Shown: one piece after another, positions 11,623 to 22,752 of the stretch | Layout: every line of letters starts with the position of its first letter | How positions within the stretch are numbered: position 1 is the stretch's first letter | From: Utricularia gibba | Taxonomy: Eukaryota > Streptophyta > Magnoliopsida > Lamiales > Lentibulariaceae | DNA: 64,000 bases | NCBI GenBank assembly: GCA_002189035.1 | Contig: NEEC01000018.1 | Location: 1,798,001-1,862,000, forward strand | Direction of reading: 5' to 3' | Translations under genes and position numbers: made by a program | Notes under the pieces: model-generated | The model's database searches: none | What the model was told of the DNA's origin: nothing | The model's input: the letters and a program-made list of their open reading frames with translations, nothing else

Positions 11623-12032
11623 AGAAGTTCTGCTCCAAGCTTCTGCCATGGCAATAGCTGTAAGTGATACAAAAATATAGGCTTCATTCAGCCCTTGATT
11701 TGGTGTGGATTCTACTGCTTTAAAAAGGAGTTCATGCAATCAAGACGCTATCAGAATCTCAGTGGCAAGCCATACCGTGGAGGCAAATAAGTTTCACTTC
11801 TGAAACTCGTGTCAACACTGAGGTCCTGTGTAGCATCTCAAGTTTTCAAGACATAGAAGTGTATTTTTGCAATTTTATAACTCACTTGGTTATGATTACA
11901 CACATACATTTTATAAACATCTGTCGGAAGAGCTTATGTACACGAACCTTCAAAAACCATGAAGTGGAACCTTGGGGCATTAACAGTCCTCATCTTGAAA
12001 GGGAGACTTTCAACAAGTGAGCTGATTGATTG
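11623..12032. other. Convergent 3' flanks of the methyltransferase and LON2 genes
   Basis: About 410 bases between two convergent stop codons. It should hold both 3' UTRs; no other coding signal was seen. Confidence 0.5.
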
Positions 12033-15000
12033 TCATAATTTAGAATGCAGTCGCCATGGGCAACCACCCTCGAAAGCTTGTTCGAGCACATCCTCCACTC
12101 GCCTTGCAAGAATGATCTGTTTTTGGGAAAATTCACCAACAGTGCTGTCAGTGAGACGCCAACAGCTGAAACAGAAGCAGTTATGGATCGATAATTTTAC
12201 CTCAAGACTGGACAGAACATGGGATGGAACCTCGACCAAGTCCTTTAGGTTCCTTTCTGGTAGAATAACTCTCTTGATACCATAACGATGGGCAGCCAAC
12301 ACCTGCACAGCAATCCAAAAATGATTACACTGTTTGTTGGTGGGAGATCGTTTCAGTCAGGTATGTTGGCAGTAAGTCCTAATAACACGCATAGGAATCA
12401 GGTTCAAACCTTATCCTTGATGCCGCCTACTGGTAAAACTAAGCCCCTCAAAGTCATCTCTCCAGTCATTGCTGTATCACCCCTCACTCTTTTCTGACTG
12501 AATAGAGAAACTAGCGAGGTAACGAGAGTCACGCCAGCTGATGGCCCATCCTTTGGAACTGCCCCAGCAGGAAAATGGATATGAATATCTCTACCTTCAA
12601 TAAGATTGCTTGCTTCGAAACTGGCCAATTTGAGTTCTGTTGCTTTCGACCTCACCTGCATTTGAAGAATAAAAGATATTGACTTCATTCGCTGAAAAAG
12701 ACTCCAACTGACTGAAGATCAAGAAATTTAGCCTTATAAAAAACGAAGCATCTTTTTTTATTAAAAAATGATGATTACCCATGTCAAAGCAATCTGTGCT
12801 GATTCCTTAATCACATCCCCCAACTGGCCAGTTAAGTGTAGATCACCTTTTCCGACCATTGCAGTAGCCTCGACAAATTGAACCTCCCCGCCAAAGACTG
12901 TCCACACCAATCCAACAGATACACCCGGGGTAGCCACTCTGTCAGACGTTTCTTTGTCATCATATCTTGGAGGCTGTTGATGAAGTCACATAAAAATTCT
13001 ACTCAATTTACCATAAAGAATATGAAAACGCCAAGTGGGAAAATAGAATAGAAAGAAAACAAAACGAATACTTGCAGACAGGAAATTTCCCATCGTGTAA
13101 CACTACTCACCCCCAGCACTTTCTCTACCACAGCTTCATCAACAGTGAATACCGAGTTGAACCTAAGAGCACTTGATATTTCATGGTTGTTCACACCAAT
13201 TGGTATCACTTCCATTTCAACCTCAGCCTCATCAGCAAGTCTGCCTTCTAACAAGGGTGTAGCTAGGGGTTGAACATCTCTGCTAACTGTCACAGCATGG
13301 TCTTGCTCAGCAACCACGACTGCTGCAGCACGTGCTAATGCAGCTAGGTTTCTTTCTAGGTTACGTACTCCAGCTTCTCTCGTATATCTTTGTATGATGA
13401 TTTTCACCATAGGCTACAAAATGTGGATTGTAATGTATCAATATATGAAAATAAACCTTGAGAAAAGCGAAAAAGAACTCAGATTGTAACTTAGATTTTC
13501 ATCTCTTAGATCTTCCTATTTGTTGAACAAAATGGTTTGAGTTCACTCACATTAACAGTTATGCCTAAGTTCCTTATATGGCAACCAACTATGGTATTGT
13601 AATTCATAACAATTTGTTAACTAAAATAAGACAGCTTCAATACCTCAGGAATTTGGAAAAAGTTAGAGTTCAGCCCATGTTGATCAAGAACTCGTGGAAG
13701 TAGATGCTTAGTAGCAATTCTGAGTTTCTCTTCAGGTGTATACCCAGGAAGTTCAATGACTTCCATCCTGTCCAAGAGTGCCGGAGGAATAGGTTGTACT
13801 CTATTTGCAGTCGCCACAAAAATAACCTTTGAAAGGTCGAACGGCACATTTAAATAGCTAAAGGCATCGATTAAGGATCATCAAGAAATATGCCCATGAA
13901 AAACAGTACTAGGCAATGCATACTTTAAAACATCAATCAGCCCTGCATATTTCTCCAAGAACCGATAATATAGTAAAGATAAGCAGAGCAGAAATAAAAC
14001 TCATTTATAAATCACATGGTTGAAAGGGAAAATAGAGCAGATAAGACTTGAAAAGAGAATCTGTGAAGTTTGAGAAGGCTAGATGCAGGATACTGATCGT
14101 TGAATGTTTTGTTCTGTTCAGGATCAAGGACCTCAAGTAGTGCTGATGCAGGATCTCCTCGAACATCAGAGCCAGTTTTGTCAATCTCATCAAGCAGCAT
14201 GACAGGATTGTGAACTCCCACTCTCTGAAATTGAAATGATATCATCAAATGCTCTACAAAATAGGATAATTCTCTCATGAATTTTCAAAATGCTTTTTTT
14301 TTTTTTTTTCCAGTGGAGAAGTTCTCTATTCAAGGGTAAAGGTTTATGCATAGTGCGGGAAATCAGTGAAAGTAAATATCTGTTCATTGTGTAAGAATCC
14401 TAAAAACAAGTAAAAAATAAATTCGAGTTATATGGGTGACTATTTCACAAAAGTTTCAGCAGTGAAAGTGTAATAAAGGGTAAATGGACACATTCACTGC
14501 CTAGCAAATTAGGGAATATACAGAACAAAGTGGCACCTTTACTCCATCAATAAGACGCCCAGGCATACTCCCAATATAGGTACGTCTATGCCCTCGTATA
14601 TCTGCCTCATCCTTGACACCACCTAGGGATATGCGGACAAACTTTTTCCCCAAGGCAGCAGCTATAGATGTTGCCAAAGAAGTCTTACCAACACCAGGTG
14701 GACCAACAAAACACAACACTGGGCCCCTTGCATCTGGTTTTAACTGCAATTAGAAGTGGATTCATTAACTAGGATAAAAAAATAATCAAGAAACATCACA
14801 TAAGAAACTAAAAAGATCTCAACCTTTCGAACAGCCAAATATTCGATTATGCGCTGCTTAACCTTGTCTAGACCATAGTGGTCAGCATCAAGACGCTGCT
14901 TTGCAGCCTTTAAGTCCAATTCCTGCAATTCACTGGCCTTTTGCCATGGAAGGTCAGCAAGAAGTTCCAGGTATGTGCGAGAGCTACTATATCCAGGCTG

Positions 15001-17332
15001 CTGGGGCTGCATTTTTTCAATCTCCTGGCAAAAGAACAAATTTGAAATAAAACTTGACAAATGTTATATATCTGACATGATTCTATGCCGCATAACTGAA
15101 ACAATATTGTGTTTCCAAGAGAAATAGACAAACAGGTTTGGCAATGGTGGAAATTGAGAAATGGTACCTCAATTCTCTCTGTGCGTGTTTCCAGACATCT
15201 TCTGGCATACCTGACTCTTGCATTTTCCTCTCAAGAGCAGCCAAATCATCCTCCTCATCATCATTATCACCGAGTTCTTCCTTTATTGCTCTCATCTGGT
15301 ACATGCCTCAGGATCAGTAAGATTCATGTATGAAATCCGAATCTACATACAACACAGAGTCCTGAACGTGTAGAATTAATTTCCCAAATAAATGCAAAGC
15401 ACATTCACATGATATATACAAGACCAAGGAAAGCAGGAAATTGGCAATACGATGAAATGACTGTTGTCCAGAAAAGGAAAAGGAGGTCAATGCAGCACCA
15501 AACGAATGTAAATGGAAATGTTGAACCATTCAGATTCCCAATTGCAGTAGTGAAAAAGACAAATAAATCATACAAAAACAAGAACTTAACATCATTTGAA
15601 GCCAGGTCATAAAGAAAAATATGTAACATTAAACCTGCTGCCGGAGAAGAAACTCTTTCTGTGACTTTGACAATTGTCCCTCGACCTTCTGAGTGATTTT
15701 TTCTGCTACACGAATCGACTAAAGAAAGCAAAATAGTATTACTTCAAAGGTAGCTAGAAACCTAAGAGACCTCACCAACCAAATAAATGTACCTGTAAAT
15801 GCCTGTCAACCAATTCAGTTGCTTTTGAAACTCTGGCTTTTACATCAACAGAATCTAGCATCGACAGCTGCTCCTCAAAACTTATTTCGAAACTTGCAAC
15901 AAATATATCAGCTAATTTGTGGACAGGGACTGTTTCCAGGAGAGCTTTAGTCCTTCCGCCTGTTTTTTGTTTCTAGATGCAAAATTTCGCATTTAATGAA
16001 AAAATAGCAGCCTCTAAAACATGGAATGAAATTTATCACTTGAGCACCAAGACTTGCAAAGGAAATACTCTGCCTAATACATACTAAAATGCCAAGTACT
16101 ACCTGCTCAAGTACAGAAACAAGCTCCAAAGCTACGGCTTTGAATTGTCTGGACAATGCTACAAATTCAGGATCTTGTTCAACTTCATCCATTTCTAAAA
16201 TGAAAGAAATAAGCATTATATATAGAAATGTGATCTAGAAAAATGCAAATATTGTGAGGATGACCGGATAAGGAATTAAGAAGCATAGAAGACAATCTCT
16301 TAGAAAATGTATACTTGTTTCAGGAAATTCTATTTGATAGGCAGTGTTCAGCTTAAGTTCTCAATCATGGACTTGGCAGACAAAGTGCTACAGCATGCTG
16401 AGTTTACATATATTTCTGACTGTATTTACTGCCACGCAAGACAACATTAGAAATATTTGCCTGCTCTAGTAATATCTAGTGGTATGATTTTCGCTGTGTA
16501 GTAAGTTCCCCTTGTGCTAAGATCCTGTACACTAAATCTGCACAGGCCTTCAAGAACAACTATATAAGTAACTCTTCCACTCGGTTTCTCCACTCCACGT
16601 GAAAGATGCAAAGCCCTGGCGGCAACTCCCCTGTGAACAAAAGAAAAAGTAGATGAAAAATCACTGACATCATCTGCTACTGAGAATTTTCTTCTGCAAT
16701 AATGATATACCTGCTGTGCCAGTGAATTACTTCCTGCTGGTTCTTACCACCATTCTTGTAAGAATGAGATGTATCCACTTGATTATTCTTAGAGTTTCTA
16801 TCCACTGCTTGAGTTCCCAAGCCTTCAAAGAATGATGCAAAACAGATCACCGTAAGAAGCCATGAGAATTCCCATTTAACATCCAAATTTCCTAACCAAA
16901 ACATAATCCAAAAACAGGATATACAAAGTCCAGTGGATCAACAGGGTCATATTTTAGAGTCCAACAGATGTCAAAAGGCCAAAACTTTGGAGTCAAATAT
17001 CTCATCACGTGTTCCATTAATCACCTGGAGACAACATAGGACCAGCAGAGGAAAACTCCGCAGCGGCATCACGCACAGGAAGAATACCAATTAGTCCATT
17101 TTCTTCCCTCTGCCATAGCTCTTGTTCCACCAACTTGACACTAACATCCGAAACATTCAAAACTCATAAAAAGAACCTGACAACAATTACGCGACACCTG
17201 CACACCTACAAAATCCGCAGTTTACCTGCTAGTCGAAGTGCACCGTATACGAATTATAGCTCCAGGCAACAAGACCTTGTTCCTGAAGGGAAGAATTGCG
17301 ATTCTATTCGGCAGTTCCACCGATTCCGCCAT
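12033..17332 (-). CDS. LON2: Lon protease homolog 2, peroxisomal (one apparent frameshift)
   Basis: Seventeen minus-strand exons: 17226-17332, 17025-17140, 16711-16822, 16461-16630, 16103-16194, 15793-15972, 15635-15718, 15168-15295, 14824-15024, 14537-14743, 14094-14224, 13644-13857, 13111-13413, 12779-12973, 12410-12655, 12201-12302 and 12033-12116. The total is 2672 bases, one short of 890 codons plus stop; Arabidopsis LON2 has 888 residues. It has an N-terminal LON substrate domain ([12 protein letters not shown]), an AAA+ ATPase (GPPGVGKTS Walker [11 protein letters not shown] Walker B), and a Ser-Lys protease domain ([10 protein letters not shown]). The C terminus is SKL, the type 1 peroxisome signal. 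LON2 degrades and refolds peroxisomal matrix proteins and supports matrix import. The missing base is in an A run at 15012-15017, where six A are present and seven are needed. The fourth intron is GC-AG. Confidence 0.95.
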
Positions 17333-18457
17333 ATCAGACCTATGTCTCCCTCACCGAAACCGAAAGAAAAGAAGCGCACAATCCGATGCAATCGGATTCC
17401 AATTAGAAGTTCGCCATATAATCATAGAAGTTCGAAAACGAAAATCCAGAACCGAAGAACGCAGAGAGAACCAGAGCCTCTAAATAATCTCCCATACTTG
17501 CATACAATTTACCATCGTGTATGATATGCGTCACTCGCATGACATTTGACCGTTTGTTCCTTCTTGCGCGTATTCTCACGCGCTATCATCGCCCACCCGA
17601 TAGTGACCGTTTGTTCATCCTCGTCCGTACCCACACGCGCCCTCGCTCCTAACAGGCCCCACCCCCAATCAATGACCTTTTTTTTTGGATCATTAAAATG
17701 ATGATATTCCTTCAGAAAAAAATTAACACATTCAATTTTAATTAAAACACAGTTTTTTTTCTTTTTATTTTCCTACAAAATGCATGTTTTTTTTTCAAAT
17801 CTTTCATTTTCGGATAAAATAAAAACATCCCCTTCCATTCTTCTACAAACCCAAACAATGCAAAAATTATTGAACAAAACCAGAAGAGAATCATGATTGA
17901 AAGGTACGATGGTGAAGCACAGTGACAGGTTTTCGCAGCCAAGAGGGATGAATAAGGATACAGGCTCCGAGCATTCAGTTACCTGAAAATGAGAAAGGAT
18001 TGTTTGAGGCAGACGACTGGAGGAGCTTTGGATGAGTTCCCCTAAGCTGAGCACCAGAGTGTGACAGAACAGGTCACAGAGGAAGAACTCACTGTACATG
18101 GGGCTTCTAAAACAGATGGAAGTCAGCCAAGAGAAGGTAAAGTTGAAGCATGAACAGCTTCATCTCTTGGGATCACTACATCAGGCAATCAGGAGAAGCA
18201 AGCAGCAGAATTGACCAAGAAGCAGGACGCTAAAGAAGACTATTCAGCAATCCTTCATTCCAAGCTTCATTTGGAAGAAGATGATGTCCTCCAGAAACTA
18301 TCAGTCATTACAAAGAAAACGGTGTTGAAAACTGCCTCAGCAACAATGCATAACTAATGTTATTTCGGCTCCCCAGTACGGTCAACCCTGGCCTCCGGAA
18401 GAACTGAGCATGTGAAAATGTCCCCAGAAACCGCTTCACGCCGTGAATAGCCCCAAC
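17333..18457. other. LON2 promoter region and 3' flank of the small membrane protein gene
   Basis: Roughly 1.1 kb. The part near 17333-17660 is less AT-rich and should contain the LON2 promoter and leader. Long T runs lie at about 17670-17820. From about 18040 to 18357 the plus strand holds a coding-like but interrupted frame (see findings). No other feature recognised. Confidence 0.4.
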
Positions 18458-18736
18458 TCAGGAATGCACCGGAGGAGGTGACGACTCGGATTCAGTAGTC
18501 GGCTTCCGGAGGGTTTCAATCAATTCGCCAAGCTCCTTGCGTGCAGATTCCCTACCGAACATGAATCCATACCTCCAACGAAAAAAAGTAAAAGCGCCTT
18601 CACAAATCAGTAGGTGAAATCGAAGATTGAAAATCACCGAACAAGAAATAGGAGCACGAGAGTGATACCAGCCCGAGACCGCGGAGAAGACGGCGGCGGT
18701 GCCCACCGTCTGTATTAGGGTGAAGCTCTTCTGCAT
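18458..18736 (-). CDS. Small membrane protein of unknown function (60 residues)
   Basis: Two minus-strand exons, 18669-18736 and 18458-18572, joined in frame by a GT-AG intron that splits the Trp codon before YGFMFGRESARKEL. The 60-residue product begins MQKSFTLIQTVGTAAVFSAV, a single hydrophobic helix, and continues with a charged stretch GRESARKELGELIETLRK and a Ser/Pro-rich tail. Similar short proteins are widespread in plants, but I know of no assigned function. Size and layout (one N-terminal membrane helix, amphipathic tail) suggest an organelle-membrane microprotein; that is inference. Start chosen at 18736 because the upstream in-frame ATG at 18763 adds basic residues without family support. 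Confidence 0.75.
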   Translation of the reverse strand: MQKSFTLIQTVGTAAVFSAVSGWYHSRAPISCSVIFNLRFHLLICEGAFTFFRWRYGFMFGRESARKELGELIETLRKPTTESESSPPPVHS

Positions 18737-18849
18737 TTTCCGATTGGTAATTCCCCGACCCAACCCTTCCCCTTCTCAACATCCCCGAGGTGGGCCCCCA
18801 TACCTTTTAATTATTACAAAAACTCGCCTTTTATATATATTTGTTTTAT

Positions 18850-21017
18850 TTAAATAAAAAGCAAAAAATTAGCCTCTTTTTCCATGGACCGATTAGTATA
18901 CACTACTATGTATGTGAACAGCCCCTGAAACTCAGCGTGGCTTTGCTCGTCTTGCTCTGAGCATTCTTCTCTGCCTTGACCCTCAATATCAAACCTGCCA
19001 AGAAAACCCCAAGTCCTCATCAGTTCAAAGAGAACCCACTGTAGATTCAGAAGGATCGGCGATGCACTCGATCCAGAAAACAAGAGTTCTGATATGCGGC
19101 AATGATGGGAACTTGCCTGAGTAGGCTGAGATGTATGTCCAGGAACGAAGGTACCAGCAGCCATTCTTGTATGTTTCGAGCTGCTTGGAGGGTGCCTATC
19201 AGTGCTAGTCATTGACTCTTCTACAGCTTGCTTTAAGATCTCCACAACCTGGCTCATCGCCGGCCGGTCTCTCGGATTTTTGCTCAAGCATCTGTCAGCC
19301 AGCTGCGCGATCCTCCTTGCGGTCTTCAGGTTGTATGTGTTTCGCAGATGTGGATCCATGATCATGCAAAACCGGGTGCTTTCAGCAGGGAACTGCTTCA
19401 CCCATTCCAGCAGCTTTTGCTCTGCTGATGGGAGATCTCTCTCCAGTGTGCGTCTTCCAGTGAGTATCTCGTATAGCACAACTCCGAAGCTGTAGACGTC
19501 GCTCTTGATCGACAGTTGCCCCGTCTCGATGTATTCCGGGGCTGCGTACCCCTGAGTCCCGACAGGCTACAAAGAAGAGAAAACACCAGGACTAAGATAA
19601 CTTGTAGGGAAACTTAAGGTGTAAAGAGTGTTTCTTGGCAATTCTGGACTCACTGCAGTAGACACATGAGTCCGGTCGCCGGTTGGCCCTTCCCTCGCCA
19701 AACCGAAGTCCGAGAGTTTGGCGTTGAAATCCGTGTCCAGTAGAATATTAGAGGATTTGAAATCTCGATATATCACCTGAGGAAACCGGAAGCAGATATC
19801 GAATAAAGCAGCAGCTTGTCACGGAGGAATCACAGGATGAAAGATCAAATCTTGAAACAGAGCTCATGATGCTACCAAAGTTGATGCACTCAGGTTCAGT
19901 TCAGGTATAAAAGCAGAGACTGTGATGCAGAATCACTTCCAAACAGCACCCCAGGTGATTATATTTACATAAGTTCCACAATGAGAGGATCATCTTATTG
20001 AAAAAAGTATCTTTTCTCGCAGAAAAACAGAGAGTATCGTGTTTGATGTGGAAAGGGGGTGTGGATCAACAGCGAGATTCAACAATGAAGTACCTGTTTT
20101 TCCAAGCCCTCGTGGAGATATGCCATTCCTTCAGCAGCCCCAAGTATAATGTTAAGTCTGGTTATCCAAGGGATCACAGGGACAGAGTGATTAAAGAGAT
20201 GATCTTCCAAGCTTTTATTGGGCATATATTCATATACCAACAGTCTTTGAATCCCTCGTTCTCCATCTGTGGCACAGTATCCTAAAAGCCTTACAAGATT
20301 TGGATGACGAAGAACTCCCAGAAACTGCACCTCTGTAACCCACTGCTTATGACCCTACACGGTATATGATCAAACAATGATCAGCCAAATTGATCTGTGC
20401 ACCGCATCTGTAGCTGTGAAATGAAATCCTAAGTATCTAGTCCATGAAATGATGAATTGCCACAGCATGAGATTCTGTAAAGCTGAGAGCTTTTAACTAT
20501 AAATCACAAGAAACACCAGAATGAGGGTTATGCACCCTAAATTTCCAAGATTCACGACACTTTGGAATAACTTCAAGCAACCCAGAGAGTGATCACGGAG
20601 TGGGTACTCCGCAAAGGGGCATGATGATATCAATATGGATCATAAAATACCTGAAATCCTCTAGTATTGAGCTTCTTGATGGCGACAATTGTTGGAGGAC
20701 CTTGACCATTTTCTGAATCAATTGAACCCTTGTACACGCTCCCAAAACCGCCTTCCCCGATCTTAAGCAACCTGCTAAATCTGTTGGTAGCTTCTGCAAG
20801 CTCCACCAAAGAAAACACCCTTAAGTTTTGCTCCCTCTCTTTGTAAATTTCTGAAAAACTGCGCCCTGTAGGCAGGGAACCAGTAGATTTAGCAGCACGA
20901 TTAGGCCTTGAATCAGCATTACTCTTTTTCCTCAACTCAGGGGCAGTTTTCCCCTGACCCCCCTGCTACTGTCTTCTTCTGCGACTTACTCCTGAACCCC
21001 TTAAAACACATCATCAT
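18850..21017 (-). CDS. Receptor-like cytoplasmic kinase, RLCK-VII/PBL family (frameshift near N terminus)
   Basis: Four minus-strand exons: 20651-21017, 20094-20354, 19654-19776 and 18850-19566. Kinase signatures are complete: [17 protein letters not shown], a [12 protein letters not shown] catalytic loop, [10 protein letters not shown], a [10 protein letters not shown] activation segment, and [18 protein letters not shown]. The family includes PBS1-like kinases; the sequence looks nearest PBL19/PBL38 and PCRK1, which relay immune-receptor signals at the plasma membrane. The frame starts MMMCFKGF and breaks in a G6 run (plus-strand C6 at 20958-20963); one G fewer restores 122 codons for exon 1. 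The 3' end is uncertain. The open frame runs to 18850, but a CAG|GCAAGT donor at 19116 and an acceptor before 18994 could splice out the tail and end the protein at 18989. The subfamily assignment is tentative. Confidence 0.85.
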
Positions 21018-22752
21018 TTTTCAGGGATCACAGCTTCAAGATTTCACCTTTTCGCCAGAAAAAAAGAGAAACAAGATGCCCAGAAACATAAAACCCAATT
21101 CCCCTGCCAAAAAAGCAAAAAAAAGGGATCGAATCAAGACACCCAGACAACCAACGAGTACAAAAAACCCAGTTTTCCTTGATCAACAAGAAAGACTGAG
21201 GATTTGAATTGAAAGCACAGAATGAACAAAATCGAAGGGAAGACGCGTGTGCAAGGTGTGCACGGAATAGAGGAAGCGCGTGTGAATAAGGTATACTGTC
21301 TTGACTGAAAAGAGGTGGAAGTAGTAGACCGGTAAAGAAACCCACGGAGATGCTTCGGTAATCATCGAGATGCCTGCCATTGACGGAATGCATCATCCAA
21401 CGTGAACAAATAAGAGAAGTCTTTTACTCTTCCACTGATTCCCTTTTTCCCTTGCTGTGGGGAAATGCTTCACATCTGTTGAAGTACAGGAAGAGGCAGA
21501 GACTGAAGCCACCCGTTCACACTCTTTCAGACACAAACAAACCTAAACAAATATTACACGCAATAAATCCATTTTTATTTAAAAAATTTGTAAACAAAAA
21601 AATCATGAACTACCAACGAACGGTTCAAATTTTGTACGATTTCACCATAATTAAATCGTGATTGAATTGTTCATTTTTTTAAAAAAAATAAAAATTTAAC
21701 ATAAGTAATTTTTTTATTTTTCGAAATATTGAATAAGTGCAATAATAATTTAATTGGGATAGTTTATTTAAAATTATTGAAATCGGGTAAGTTAACCTCT
21801 AGCGTTAAGAAATTCATTAATTTTCATAAATATTCGTATCTTAGATTGTTAAATATTTTATATTGAGATCATAAAAATATTAGAATTTAATTCAATCTCT
21901 AGCATAAATAGTTCATAATTGAAGACATTCAGGCCTTGTTTATTTGATATGTTTTAGGTATGAATGAGTTTAGATTATTTGAATTTAGTTAAACCCAAAT
22001 ATGTGGGAATAAAAATACTCATACCCACACTTGAATATACATATATTTATATATAAGAGTATTCTATGGATATAATGATTATTATACTCATATATAAAGT
22101 ATAATTATACATACATATCAAATAACACAATTTTATTAAACTTGCCACAAACCAATCTTATACCATCGTACCAAACAAGCCCTCGGTGTACCCATGACTC
22201 CTACTATGAAAAAGCAGAATAATTTAGAAACATGTTAACTACTACTTTCTCTTTACACGCTTAGTCAAAACATTTATATTTAGTGTGACCATTTTTTATA
22301 AAATATCAGACGCATGACCACTTTTCTAAATTATCCCAGAAAACTATATTTTTTTCGATTTTTCAAACACTCATCTAACCACGTTCAAATTATATTAAAT
22401 TTTTCTTGTGTGTGCAATTATCACATCTATATATAATAATTAATTAATTAAAATATTCTGTAGAAAAGAAAAGTAAACTGAAGTCTAATTGGCGCATGGC
22501 CCAGGTCTACAGATTAAAAGGAAAGAGTATTATTGCGTCATAACGTATTTAATTTTAATTTATGGTAAGTGTTTAATAAACATTTAATAATTAGACAAAA
22601 TTAAGTTGATTGTGTTCGAAAGTCAAACATGGCCGTGAATTGCGGAAATGGGGAAAGCGTAGTTTTCACTTCCCCGGAAAAATGCCAAAACTGCACTGCT
22701 TTCTGGCTCCAAAGCCACACCGCTGGCCTCGTCGTCTCCATCGCATTCCATA
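21018..22752. other. AT-rich divergent intergenic region between the two kinase genes
   Basis: About 1.7 kb between the RLCK gene (minus) and the LRR kinase gene (plus), whose start codons face away from each other. 21018-21400 likely includes the RLCK leader. From about 21550 to 22600 the sequence is very AT-rich, with no coding frame, no clear transposon termini and no site II cluster seen. Confidence 0.45.

Noticed and set aside
17135-17524. 129-codon plus-strand open frame
   Set aside because: Antisense to LON2 exon 1 and its leader; LON2 evidence is far stronger.
21550-22620. Possible transposon remnant in AT-rich DNA
   Set aside because: No terminal inverted repeats, target-site duplications or transposase-like frame could be seen by eye.
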